A stretch of 64,000 nt of DNA from Turritopsis dohrnii. Taxonomy: Eukaryota; Cnidaria; Hydrozoa; Anthoathecata; Oceaniidae. This document shows positions 44,660 to 55,580 of this stretch, piece after piece. The stretch spans positions 124,001 through 188,000 of the forward strand of contig BQMF02000297.1 in assembly GCA_027922465.2 (NCBI GenBank). The letters run 5' to 3'. Each line of letters starts with the position of its first letter. Positions within the stretch are counted from its first letter, which is position 1. Made by a program: the position numbers and the translations under genes. The notes below the pieces were generated by a model, which did no database searches, was not told the DNA's origin, and worked only from the letters and a program-made list of their open reading frames with translations.

Positions 44660-47491
44660 ATGGCAGAAGAAATACAAGTATCTGGTAATATTACCTATTT
44701 TCTGGCTGTATTTTTTAGTTGTTGAGACATCATCTTCATCATCTCTTCGTTATTTAGGAAATAGAGGGAGAAAGAGTAAACACATGTCATTTTCCTCCTT
44801 TATCCTTTTATTTATTACAGGTAATGACTTTTCTTTCTTCAACTTCCTAAATGAAGTTGAACTGCCACTGGAAGAAAATCCATTACAACAATTAGCAGAT
44901 GTTGCATCTAAAGCCAACACTGGTTGCTGTACACCTCATGTGGAAAGGGGGCAAGAAGAGGCAAATTTTTTCCCAACTAACGAGATGTATGATGAACAAG
45001 AAGCAGAAAACTTTACTTGCACAGTCTTTGAAGAAGAAATGGACACCCAACATGCCCAATGTGAAATGCAAGAGGAACTTGTGCTGTCAGATGAAGAAAT
45101 TGACAGCACAGGTCTGTATATATACACTGTATATACTGTTTATGTTATACTAGTATCCCGTGTAAAAACATTTTACAGGTTTTTCTGAAAGTGACATCTC
45201 AAAAATGGTGTCGAAAAATAAAATCACAGCAAGTACTTTAAACTTTAAATATAGGAGCGCAGAACAGTCGTTTTACTTGGATGGAAGATCTTAAATCCAT
45301 CAAAAATTAAAATACGCGCTGTGCATCCGCTTTTTTCACTCTGTAAAATAAATTTATTGAAGATGCAATGCAATGGTTCCCGTGATGAAAATACTTAACG
45401 TCAATATATAATACGGAAAAAAACACTTCTCACTCTTTTAATTAAAAATCTCTAGGTATTCCAGCCAAAGCATTTTTAGTTCAACACTGGAGTTATGAAC
45501 AGAAAAACTTTTTAATCAGAAGATCTGAAACACATCAAAATATTCATAATAAATCTTTCACGATACGATAGTACGATAGCAGTAGTAAAAATAAATTGTG
45601 CGTACAGGTAAACAACAAAAAGATTAAAATCGCTGTAACTGTTCATGGAATTCATACTGTAAATAAAAGCCAAACGCGAAAGTCGTAAAAGTGTCAAAAT
45701 GTGAATTGTAAACAATTGCGATTTTCTTTACGAACCCAGAACATCATGATTAAACACCATGATATTCATTTCTTCAATCGCGTATTATTGGAAAAGTAAT
45801 GACGCAGAAACCCTATTCATACTATAAGAAAAACAAAACACAAAAACAAAAAGTTCTAAAGCGTACTTACCCTAAAAACATTAATAAATCTTCGTGCAAA
45901 ACTTTCGTTGTTGTCTATTGTTTCTTGATCTCGCGAATAATCAAAAAACGATCAAATGCAATGCAATGTTTTCCCCTTATACTAATGGTAGAAAAATATT
46001 AACTGCCGTGGTCTGACACTCCATTATGAATAAGTGACCGCAAAAACGACCCGAAATTTTAAAAAGTGAAAGCGTGAAAAAAGCGGATGCACAGCGCGTA
46101 TTAGTACATAGATGATCTGCGATAGCAGCAAAATATATATAGGATTTTAAACATGATTAACAAATATTGCTGTTACCATAACACAAATAGTGTTGCTTTA
46201 TATTATACTTTAAATTTCAGGTAATAAGATGAGATCAAATCATCACAAAGGTCCAATGCCATTGTACTTCATAGAGGATGCAAAGAAGAGACAGACATCT
46301 TTTTCCAGATGTTCAAGAACAATAATATCTTCGGTGGGTGTGCTTTCATAAGTGTGTTTAAATGAACATTGTAACAAGTTCCCCATAATATCAACACCAT
46401 GTTGTATCCTCATTGTTATAATCAACAGCATCATTATGAAAATCTTGCAAGTCAGAAAGGTCTTTTAAAAAGTCAATATATACACTTTTATTCTGGTTCT
46501 TTACTTCTTTTTTGAAATAATCTATGTAAAGCTGCTTTTCATGTTCATTCATAGTGTCAATAATTGTGTAGATTTGTTGCATTAGTTGTTGTTTTGTATG
46601 CCCTTGAAACTTTTCTTGTTCTTCTTTTTCTTGTTGTGTGATACAAACAATATGCTGGGAATAGGGCTCTTTCTTCAACATTTTTGAAGCATACTCCTAA
46701 TAATTTTTTTGTGTGGTTGATGTAAAATTTACCAGGTCAGATGCTAACTCTGTTTTTCCATCCAAGCCTAGATGACTGGCTTTCAATTTGGGGAATGATA
46801 AATAATGCTTTGAACGAAGAAGCACTCGGACTGTTGCCACCTCTTTTCCAATGTTCGTCTTTTCTGTGATTTTATCTGTCTCATTTGAATCTGCAACTCC
46901 AGGTTCTTGTAAAGTTTTTTCTCTGATCTAAAGACATAATTAACTTTTTTGATTCATGTTTCAGAGTCAGCGGCTAGCACAAAGGACTGGTGCCACTATC
47001 CGTGTTTACATCAAAAGTCCTGACAGTAGCTTGGAAAAGAAATTTGCATCAAACCCATTAAAAAAAAGAAGTGTCATGTCCCAAGCTGGAGAACCGTGTC
47101 CACAGCTTCGCAAAAAAAGGTCTGTTGGCCAAAGAGTTATTGGGAACCATATGACTCCCACAAAAAAATTTAACAACAAAACGAATTAATAAAAATCGTA
47201 CTACAGCTGTTGTCAAACACCCTAATCCAGCTTCAGAAACCAAAAAATCTCGCATTCAAAGAATAACAGCAGCTCTTCCAGGGAAGAAAGTGAAGTCAAA
47301 TTCTAAATTACCCAAATGCAAAAATAAACGCGAAATATGCAGTGTAATTTATGGATCTACAGCTGATAAAAACCTGTCAAAGAAATATAAAGGAAGAAAA
47401 AACCCATGGAATGCATGCACGATGTGTTAATTTGAAAATGTCAGGGAAAACTGATAAAATTCCATTTTCATGCCCAAGGCATGATGATTAA
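44660..47491 (+). pseudogene. Antisense PHD-like gene of element B (44660-44684, 44857-45111, 46221-46333, 46965-47491)
   Basis: Homologue of the element A antisense gene. Exon 1 opens MAEEIQVS. Exon 2 has VELPLEENPLQQL and an acidic run. Exon 3 reads NHHKGPMPLYFIEDAKKR, where A has KHHTGKISDEYV. Exon 4 starts SQRLAQRTGATIRV and ends in a decayed finger (REICSVIY, PWNACTMC, FSCPRHDD). Intron phases are 1, 1, 0 as in A. A Helitron sits in intron 2. Exon 4 has frame breaks near 47187 and 47430 and lies inside the intron of the opposite large gene. Confidence 0.7.
45150..46112 (-). mobile_element. Non-autonomous Helitron, 963 bp, inside element B
   Basis: Minus strand: A then TCTATGTACTAATACGCG (46112) to a TAAAATGTTTTTACACGGGATA-type hairpin, CTAG (45153-45150), then T. 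Same family as 27570-28535. It lies in intron 2 of the antisense gene. Confidence 0.85.
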
Positions 47492-48132
47492 GATACACTA
47501 TTGTTATGAAGTGTCTAACTTTTAGTTTAGAAAAGATTTATATTTCTTAAAAGTATGTATGCCTTTTATGGATGTATATTGTTTTGTTAATATTTGTTCT
47601 AATTTTTATGTTTGTTTTTAAAAAAGAAAAAGAAAGCATAGTGTAATCATATGCAGCATAAGGAAAGATATTTTTGTTGTTATTCATTTATATATGTTAT
47701 AATGTCCTTACCTCATCTAAAGAATCCAAATTTCTGAAGCTTCTTTGCCATTGGCTTTGAGTGGGAACACCAATCACCCACTTTTTTCCTTGCTTGTTGA
47801 TTTCTTCGATCAATGCATCCCCACTTTGGTAGTGTCCAGATTTCCACTGCAACTCATAGTTAATGCAGAATGCATACAAGTTCTGATTTCCTTCGGGGTT
47901 ATATATTCCATTCTAAAATCGTGACTTACTATCTCTTGATAACATGGATGGTTTCGGCCAAAGAAAAATAGTGCTAATTTACTTTTTTCAGCTAAGATAG
48001 GTGTTGACTGCCCATATCGGACCCCTCTTCTGAGCATCATAAGTGTGTGTACAAATGTAAAAATTGCTTGCTGACTATATTCATAATTAGGATTTTCTGA
48101 TGAATAATTCCAGTAATCAGAAACTGTTGGGT

Positions 48133-48166
48133 CCCCCCCCCCCCCCCCCCCCCCCCTTTTTTTAAA
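48133..48166. repeat. 34-bp poly-C tract
   Basis: Uninterrupted C34 followed by T7, inside the decayed coding region of element B. Striking in this AT-rich setting: either slippage or an assembly artefact. Confidence 0.95.
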
Positions 48167-49057
48167 GTGTCCCTAACATACGGCAAAAGCAACTCATCTG
48201 CCATAGCTAAATAAGTGATTTCGAGTGTCTGCTATAACTTGTGGTGATCACTTCCTTTGTGTATGTATTTCAGAGCGTTTTCAGATGTAAAACCTAATGA
48301 TTTGCAAATTTCCTGCATAAAGACTTCCCAGTTACAAGCCATGAATGCCTTTGCTGCACACATCTCAAAATGAAGCAAGCCAGGTTGTGGAACAATCCAA
48401 TCAAATTCGTGTACGTAGAATGCTCCGTTCAATACCTTGCAGATATGCTCTTCAAAAGCTGATAGACCGTAAAGCACTTCATCACACTATTGGCACTTTA
48501 TTACATTAAAAATTAGTTTCAACAGTATAAACATGATTCCACCGTCGTTTTCTAAAAGAATCCAATGATGTTTCTTTTCCGAAGGGTTATTTAAGATACC
48601 AGCTCTTATATCAATATTGTCGATGATACTGGCAATGTTTTCAAAACTGTTAGGATTAAGAAAGTCTGGTTCACCAACCTGGACACTTGTGTTGTTTGTA
48701 TTGATTCCAAACTGAAAATGGCTGTACGGATCCAAATTCCTAGATGAAGTTCGAGAGTTTATTTGAATATTGGGTACCTTCTGTTATATCTACGCCGCTA
48801 GGCGTACCATCTTTGTGTAAACATATATGAAAGATCAGCTAGTCTGGCTTTAGTATAAACAAGTTAAGATGGCACCTGAGATCTACAGCACGTTTTGTCA
48901 GAAGATAATAATAAATCCGTATAAAGTGAAGTCATCTTATATTAAATATCAAATATAACACTGGCGACGAGTCCGCAAACGAACCCAGGTATCACATTAC
49001 AGTATATTTCAAGATTCTCACGTGAATCAAGACGTTAAAACACTTCGTATATAAAAC

Positions 49058-49672
49058 ATGTCACTGCAAATGCCCACCATCGCACCATTCGATCCGGTAG
49101 GGGACCCAAACACAACAGCACAGCGTTGGGAAAAGTGGATCAAGTCATTTAATTATTTCATCGTCGCTTCAGGCATCGGAGATGACACAAGAAAAAGAGC
49201 ACTCCTCCTACATTTAGCAGGACGACCCACACAAGAAATCTTTGAAACTCTGCCAGATAATGGTGAAACATATGAGGAAGCATCGGATTCCCTGAATAAC
49301 TACTTCAAGGTGCAGAAGAATATACCTTACGAACGATCAGTATTTCGAAATGCAAGGCAGGAAAATTACGAAAGCATTGACCAGTTCGTCACCAGGCTTC
49401 GAAAACTGTCCATGTACTGTGAATATGGACAAAGCACAAATGAGCACATAAGAGATCAAGTCATCGCCTCCTGCAGCTCTTCAAAATTCAGAACCAAGTT
49501 ATTGGAAAAGAGAGATCTCACCCTTGACGATGTTCTGGAATTAGGCAAATCACGCGAAGCTGCTACACATCAGGCCAAACAAATGGAAGCAACATCGTCA
49601 CAAGCACCACTCACCGCTCAAGTCAACAAAATCTTTTCACCATCGAACTACAAAGGCCGGGGAAAATTTTGA
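49058..49672 (+). CDS. Gypsy gag
   Basis: 204 aa from MSLQMPTIAPFDPVGD to a TGA at 49670-49672. It has the retrotransposon gag core (WEKWIKSFNYFIVASGIGDD; LHLAGRPTQEIFETL; FVTRLRKLSMYCEYG). The frame stays open after the TGA through zinc knuckles into pol. So the stop is either a nonsense change or a natural read-through site; sequence alone cannot tell. gag packages the RNA in particles. Confidence 0.9.
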   Translation: MSLQMPTIAPFDPVGDPNTTAQRWEKWIKSFNYFIVASGIGDDTRKRALLLHLAGRPTQEIFETLPDNGETYEEASDSLNNYFKVQKNIPYERSVFRNARQENYESIDQFVTRLRKLSMYCEYGQSTNEHIRDQVIASCSSSKFRTKLLEKRDLTLDDVLELGKSREAATHQAKQMEATSSQAPLTAQVNKIFSPSNYKGRGKF

Positions 49673-52600
49673 TTTCAGGACGGACACCGAACACCAAACC
49701 ATCAAGCACATCACCCTCAACCAAAACAACAAAATCGAACACAAAATGCACACAACCGACATCATTATCCACGGTCGAAAGCAGCAGTTTCAACGCAAGG
49801 CAATAACACATGTAGCCGTTGTGGTGCAACAGGACACAGAGGACATGAGTGTCGTCGCTCTCAAGGTGTCCACTGTAGTGTGTGCGGCAAAACAGGACAC
49901 TTTTGGAAAATGTGTTTTCAAAACAAACGAAAAACTGTAAACAGCATCAAACAAGACGAAACCACACATTCTGAAAGCGGATCAGAAAGTACTGAGGAAG
50001 AAATAAACAACTTTTACGTGTTCGCTATCAACGACAGTCCCACATTTCCGATCTTGATCAACAAAACTAAAGTGGATGCACTGATAGACTCAGGCTCCTC
50101 CATCAACATCATCAACAATTCTGTTTGGACCAAAATGAATCCACAACCAAATCTTTCGCCAACAACCACAAAAATCTACCCATATCAAGCCACAAAGCCG
50201 TTACCTGTTGCAGGAAAATTCACCGCTGTCGTCCGGGCCAAAGACAAATTTGTGAACACCACAATCTTCGTCGTCAAAGGAAAGGGAAAGACAATACTCA
50301 GCAAAGCCACTGCAGAAACATTAGAGCTACTTCGTGTCGGGCCACCAGTTTCACCATCCGTCATCAACACGATTCAGTCCACCTCAAGCCTACAAGCGAT
50401 ACTGGAAGAAAAGAAAGACGTTTTTGAAGGACACAGGCTCCTGAAGGACACTGAAATTAAATTACACATTGATGAAACTGTACCACCCAAACAGCAGCCT
50501 ATACGAAGGTTACCATGGCACACTCGACAAAAAGTTTCTGAAGAATTAGTCCGTCTAAAAAAATTGGACATTATTGAACGTTATGATGGTCCCACCACCT
50601 GGTTAAACCCTTTTGTCATTGTTCCACGTCGATCAAGCGATCAAATGCGATTTTGTATCGACATGAGGAAGGCAAACGAGGCCGTCATTTGTGAGAGACT
50701 TGTAATTCCCAAATTTGATGAAATCCTTCCAGAATTACACAATGCCACCATTTTCTCCAAAATAGATCTTTGTGAAGGCTACCATCAACTCATGTTACAC
50801 CCTGACAGCAGGGACATCACAACCTTTGCAACACATGACGGCATTTTTCGGTTCAAGCAGTTGTTTTTCGGTATCAGCAGTGCCTTTGAAATCTTCCAGA
50901 AAAAGATTGAGCTAGTGTTAAATGGATGTCCAGGTGCCAAAAATATTTCAGATGACATCCTCGTTTGGGGTTCGACAGAGGAGCATCACAATCAAAACCT
51001 CAAAACCGTATTACAGCGCCTGCAAGATCATGGTCTTAAGCTCAATCGTAACAAATGCACATTTGGAGTCAGTAGCCTAATATTTGCCGGACATCAATTA
51101 ACACCGATGGGAATCGCACCAGAGTCCATGAAAACCGAAGCAGTGCAGCACATAGCCCAGCCACGCAACGCATCCGAAATTCGTTCGTTCTTGGGACTAG
51201 TCACATACTGCAGCAGATTCATCAAGAACTACGCAACAATCTCAGAGCCTCTGCGTCGTTTGACTAGAAAGAAAGAACCATTCATCTGGAATTTGGAACA
51301 ACAAACAGCATTTGACCGGCTAAAAGAAGCACTACAGAGTCCGGAAGTAATGGCATACTATAATCCAAATGTCAAAACCACCATCATCGTCGACGCGAGT
51401 CCAGTGGGTCTTAGAGGTATTCTGACACAAGAACAAGCAGATGGAGTGTACAAAACAGTTAGCTATGGGTCCAGATCACTGAAAGATGCCGAAAGTCGAT
51501 ATAGTCAGACCGAACGCGAAGCCCTTGCCCTTCTTTGGGCTTTAGAACATTTTCACTATTTTATCTTCCATTTGCACGTCACAATCATAACCAACCACAA
51601 GCCGCTAACCTCAATGTTGTCCTCAAATTCACAACCTCCTCCAAGAATTCAGCGCTGGCTCCTAAAACTCCAGGCCTATGAGTATGACATCAAGTACGCA
51701 CCAGGTTGCAAAAATGCCGCAGACATCTTATCACGTTCTCCAACTGACAATTTTGTAGACACATCAGACACTGAAAACTACATCGCAATGGTAACGTCTC
51801 ATGCCGTGCCCGTCAATGTAGACCTGATGAAAATCGCCGCAGAAACAGCAAAAGATTCGGTCTTGTCCTCCATCATCACAAGCATCTCAACCGGCAAATG
51901 GGACATGAAACGTCAAACCCCATACTCAAATATCAGGAGCGAGCTCTCGATTGGTTCACAAGGTATCTTACTGAAAGGCAATGTCATTGTCATACCACAG
52001 AGATTACGAAAAGATTTACTTGACATCGCACACCGACAACACCAAGGAATGACACGAACAAAAGCCTTACTCCGAGAGAAAGTTTGGTGGCCAGGAATCG
52101 CCTCCGACGTCGAAAGATTAATCGCAAGGTGTCCAACCTGCCAATTAACCACATCGTTGGCTAAACGAGAGCCACTACAAGCAACCGTAACGCCAGCCGA
52201 ACCGTGGAACACTGTCGGGGCTGATTTGAAGGGACCCCTGCCATCCGGAGAACACATTCTCGTACTAATAGACTATAACACGCGCTACCCAGTTACTTTT
52301 GTCATGAAAAAAGGCGTCGGCTCTCAGCAAATCATTCGCAAGCTCACCAAGTCGTTTTCTCTGTTTGGATTTCCTACGACAATCATCACGGACAATGGGC
52401 CACAGTTTGTGTCAGTCGAAGTCGAAGAGTTTCTCACCTCACACAATATCGTCCATCGCACTGTTAGCCCGTATTGGCCGCAAGCTAATGGTGAAGTCGA
52501 GAGGTTCAACCGCACACTCGGTAAGGTCCTCCGGTGCGCCTATGTAGAAAGAAAAGACTGGAGACTAGAACTCGACAAGTTTCTACTCAGTTATCGTACA

Positions 52601-52870
52601 ACACCACACACAGCAACGGGAAAAGCACCGGCCGACCTGATGTTTCAACACAAACCCAAAAATGATATTCCTCGCTACGACAACGCCAACCACAAAAAGT
52701 TGCTCAACACCTACCAACAAAACATGAAAGCGCAATACGACACCAAACACCACGTAAAAGCGAGAGAACCATTTCAAGTAGGAGACACCGTAATTATAAA
52801 GAATTTCCGTCGCCGCTTCAAAATGGAACCGTACTACGAGATAAAACCGTACAAGATCTCGAAAGTATAA
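49673..52870 (+). CDS. Gypsy pol (zinc knuckles, protease, RT, RNase H, integrase)
   Basis: In frame with gag: two knuckles CSRCGATGHRGHEC and CSVCGKTGHFWKMC (49811-49915); protease ALIDSGSSINII; RT with SKIDLCEGYHQLMLHPDSRD and DDILVWGSTEE; RNase H DASPVGLRGIL, SQTEREALALLWALEHF and TNHKPLTSML; integrase HRQHQGMTRTKALLREKVWW with CPTCQ, then GADLKGPL, ITDNGPQFVS and YWPQANGEVERFNRTL; C-terminal DTKHHVKAREPFQVGDTVII. In the RNase H, TDHKPL is TNHKPL, replacing a residue normally a catalytic aspartate. The frame stops at 52868-52870 within the C-terminal domain. Confidence 0.9.
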   Translation, partial: FQDGHRTPNHQAHHPQPKQQNRTQNAHNRHHYPRSKAAVSTQGNNTCSRCGATGHRGHECRRSQGVHCSVCGKTGHFWKMCFQNKRKTVNSIKQDETTHSESGSESTEEEINNFYVFAINDSPTFPILINKTKVDALIDSGSSINIINNSVWTKMNPQPNLSPTTTKIYPYQATKPLPVAGKFTAVVRAKDKFVNTTIFVVKGKGKTILSKATAETLELLRVGPPVSPSVINTIQSTSSLQAILEEKKDVFEGHRLLKDTEIKLHIDETVPPKQQPIRRLPWHTRQKVSEELVRLKKLDIIERYDGPTTWLNPFVIVPRRSSDQMRFCIDMRKANEAVICERLVIPKFDEILPELHNATIFSKIDLCEGYHQLMLHPDSRDITTFATHDGIFRFKQLFFGISSAFEIFQKKIELVLNGCPGAKNISDDILVWGSTEEHHNQNLKTVLQRLQDHGLKLNRNKCTFGVSSLIFAGHQLTPMGIAPESMKTEAVQHIAQPRNASEIRSFLGLVTYCSRFIKNYATISEPLRRLTRKKEPFIWNLEQQTAFDRLKEALQSPEVMAYYNPNVKTTIIVDASPVGLRGILTQEQADGVYKTVSYGSRSLKDAESRYSQTEREALALLWALEHFHYFIFHLHVTIITNHKPLTSMLSSNSQPPPRIQRWLLKLQAYEYDIKYAPGCKNAADILSRSPTDNFVDTSDTENYIAMVTSHAVPVNVDLMKIAAETAKDSVLSSIITSISTGKWDMKRQTPYSNIRSELSIGSQGILLKGNVIVIPQRLRKDLLDIAHRQHQGMTRTKALLREKVWWPGIASDVERLIARCPTCQLTTSLAKREPLQATVTPAEPWNTVGADLKGPLPSGEHILVLIDYNTRYPVTFVMKKGVGSQQIIRKLTKSFSLFGFPTTIITDNGPQFVSVEVEEFLTSHNIVHRTVSPYWPQANGEVERFNRTLGKVLRCAYVERKDWRLELDKFLLSYRTTPHTATGKAPADLMFQHKPKNDIPRYDNANHKKLLNTYQQNMKAQYDTKHHVKAREPFQVGDTVIIKNFRRRFKMEPYYEIKPYKISKV

Positions 52871-53259
52871 CTTGTAGCGTGCAGCTCACTCAAGGCGGAA
52901 AAAGAGTCGTTCGCAACAACATACACGTCAAAAAGTTTTTCCAGCCAGTAAGCCGCCATGTCTCTCAAACACCTACAACAACAACTCCAAGAACCGTAGA
53001 ATCAACCAACATCACCATGTTCGACATCATGCCGGATAGCGATTTAAATGACTCACACACTGATTCAGAAATCGAAAGCAGAGATACCGACGATGAAGAA
53101 AGTTCCGATGACACCAGGCCGTATAATGAAGAAGATGAGGAAAGTTCTGATGACACCATTCCATATAATGTAGAAGAACAGGAAAGTGAGAGAAGTGACG
53201 ATAGACCGAAAAGGGTCAGGAACACTCCCAAACACCTGACAGACTTTGATCTTACTTAG
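52871..53259 (+). CDS. Gypsy pol C-terminal tail, frameshifted
   Basis: QLTQGGKRVVRNNIHVKKFF is the usual pol end following the chromodomain-like region, here in the +1 frame relative to pol. An acidic low-complexity tail with two DEESSDDT repeats follows, ending LTDFDLT. A one-base change near 52866 explains the break. Confidence 0.75.
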
Positions 53260-54759
53260 AAGAACTCATAAACCCCCGAAATTAAGACACATAACTAGTG
53301 TTTTGTGAGGGTTTCATGGACATCTTTATTGACATTAGTTGTTTTATTTACTTTATTTTGAGAAAAGAAGGGGTGTTATATCTACGCCGCTAGGCGTACC
53401 ATCTTTGTGTAAACATATATGAAAGATCAGCTAGTCTGGCTTTAGTATAAACAAGCTAAGATGGCTACCTGAGATCTACATCAAGTTTTGTCAGAAGATA
53501 ATAATAAATCCGTATAAAGTGAAGTCATCTTATATTAAATATCAAATATAACACCTTCAATCTTCCAGAACAATTTCTACAAGCTCGATAACGCGGATCA
53601 TTTGGCGCATCACCATCAAGACAAACCTTTATGGATGCAGCTTCAACTTTTTTTGTGACAATTGCATCTACCTCATCACTGAAAATTCCGTTTGTACAAA
53701 GTTGTTCAGATACCAACACTGATATTCTTTGCTTGATGAAATTATTACATGATTCACGAAAGTAATCTTGATGTTTTGAAGTGTAATTTACAAAACTTTC
53801 TTTTTCATCATTACTCAGATCTTTGAACAGCCAGTTACCTGGTTTCAAATTCACATTATTCTGAATGGTATCTGAACTTATTGTGAGATATGCATGACTC
53901 GTAATGACACTTACTGGAACAGTATTACAATCAGCTTTTACAGAGTACCTTTTTCCAACTACCTGTTCATTGTCAAACACTATCCTGACAACGCCTTCTG
54001 GTACCTTAAATTCTTCTCCAGCCTGTTCTGATAACCAATTCTTCAGATACGAATATGATCCAGCACCCATAGTCTCACCATTAAAATTGAGCAGCAACTT
54101 GCTGTTGGATAAAAATAGGTTAGAAGATTATGCTTAAACGCCAGGGGCAACACAATTCTTGCATGTCCTGCAGAATATATTTTTTGGATGCACTTGTTCA
54201 TTAAGTAAATAGCTTTTTCATCTTTTACATTCAAGCAACATATCTCTTCCAAAAACTTCACCAGTTGCTCTGGTCTTGCATTCAACCAATCCCGTGCGTT
54301 GTATTCTTTAACGTTTTCTAATTTAGAGCAGAACTTTTGTTTAAACAAAATGTTTACATCTTCAGTAATTTGACGTTTCAACGTTGCATAGGAGTTTTCA
54401 GAGACATCAGAACATTTGGTAACAAATTCATGTTCTGAAGCACAATCTGGACTGCTCTTTTTGGTTGCTGCTTGTACACAGCTCTTGCATATATATAAGG
54501 TTTTTTTGCTCAGTAAATTTGAATTATATAAAATGGACAAGTCTGTTGCAGAAATTCTTTTGCAGTGTTTTATGTTAATCAATAAACTTTCGTTTGCTTC
54601 ATGGATTAAACACCCACATTTCTTTGCAAATATTCCAGATTCATCCCTAGATTTTGTTTTCTGTTTTTGCCTAGTGTTCATTTTATCTAAAAAAAAAATT
54701 TAACAACACCATATGAATGAATATGGATGAAAAAATAACACATTCTCCTGACGCAAAAT

Positions 54760-55377
54760 TTATTCTACTATTATTTCTGTACATTCTTGTTCAGATAAGC
54801 ACTCTTTGATATACATTAAAACGTCATCATGGATCTTCTCGTCAACTTCTATTATGTAAACACAGGGTATGATTGCGTCTCCACCCCTCACATCAGGTCC
54901 ATAAGGGTTGGAACGAAACTTCTTGTGCACGTGGGGTTTCTTGCTGTGCTGAGGACTTTCAACAATTTTGCTAAATATATGATAAGCGACAAAATTTACA
55001 ATAACTTCATCAAGGTTAATGATCTACAGAGATCTATGGAACAATACAAATTAAATACTTACCAGGTTGTTGTTATGGACCAAATGTTGTGCAAGTCTCT
55101 AAATAACTTGCCCAAATTTTCTGGCACTCTCCCAACAATTTTATCGGCAATTTGTTTAACATTTTGAGCAGACTGCCCTTTCTTTTCTTCTCTTGTTATT
55201 TCGTTATGAAGTTCAGTTGGAATATCAATTAGTTTCGGCATTTTTACTAACATAGCAAATACATCATATATCGTTTTCATTCTCGAGAACCAACTTGATC
55301 TTAGGATGAGGCTTCACACGAAAAATGTGATATCCTTTTATGCAACTATTTTGCACTAATATCGTCTGAGAACCCAT
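54760..55377 (-). pseudogene. HIRAN-domain gene of element B (55377-55063, 54971-54760)
   Basis: Opens MGSQTILVQNSCIKGYHIFR. The HIRAN domain continues in another frame (YDVFAMLVKMP) after a one-base shift near 55280. KIVGRVPENLGKLFRDL matches VGRVPANLGRMF of A. Unlike A, an intron (donor GTAAGT at 55062, acceptor TTTAG at 54972) precedes the C-terminal VRGGDAIIPCVYIIEVD. Confidence 0.7.
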
Positions 55378-55580
55378 ACTACACCCAAATAAGTCACTGA
55401 AACGAAGCCGGGGGTTTATATAGTAATAGTACAAACTTTCTGATCGGGACATTAATTGAATAATAGGTAATGACTTCCCGATCGGAAGATTCTCAACTTT
55501 GTAAAATCGCCAATAACCCGATCGGGAAGTGACTTCCCGATAGAACAGTTACTGCACATTTAAGCTAGTGACCCGAACTG

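Larger units (their letters stand above)
48782..53553 (+). mobile_element. Ty3/Gypsy LTR retrotransposon, nearly intact
   Basis: LTRs 48782-48960 and 53374-53553 (179 and 180 bp) begin TGTTATATCTACGCCG and end ATATAACA, nearly identical, with a CCTTC duplication on both sides. A PBS candidate TGGCGACGAGTCCGCAAA starts at 48962, and the polypurine tract GAGAAAAGAAGGGG lies at 53360-53373. gag and pol share a frame, with one stop between them and a frameshift near the end. It is inserted in the large gene of element B, so it is younger than B. Confidence 0.95.
46391..54681 (-). pseudogene. Large zinc-binding protein gene of element B (54681-53554, 48781-47712, 46927-46391)
   Basis: Opens MNTRQKQKTKSRDESGIF, with an acceptor-like TTTTTTTAG just upstream as in element A. 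Conserved blocks: LYICKSCVQ; YLKNWLSEQAGEEFKVPEGV; RACRNCSGRLKV; GEPDFLNPNSFENIASII; VPQPGLLHFEMCAAKAFMAC; HKGSDHHKL; GDALIEEINKQGKKW; QWQRSFRNLDSL; and, after the intron, LDGKTELASDLV. A Gypsy element is inserted after RNCSGRLKV. A 34-bp run of G (coding strand) at 48166-48133 and several frameshifts or stops disrupt the rest. Intron donor GTAAGG at 47711 and acceptor CTTTAG at 46928, phase 0 as in A. Confidence 0.75.
44369..55580 (-). mobile_element. Element B: second, diverged HIRAN-type TIR transposon, interrupted
   Basis: TIRs begin CAGTT(T/C)GGGTCACTAG at both ends, with 32 of the first 34 bases matching and further CCCGAT/ATCGGG words inside. A 5-bp TTTTA duplication flanks them (44364-44368; 55581-55585). 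Without the Helitron (45150-46112) and the Gypsy element (48782-53553 plus duplication) it is about 5.5 kb, like element A. All three genes of A are present in the same relative order and orientation, but with frameshifts and stops, so this copy is dead. Confidence 0.85.

Noticed and set aside
49623..53231. Minus-strand and alternative-frame ORFs in the Gypsy element
   Set aside because: Shadows of gag-pol; motifs are found only in the plus-strand frame.
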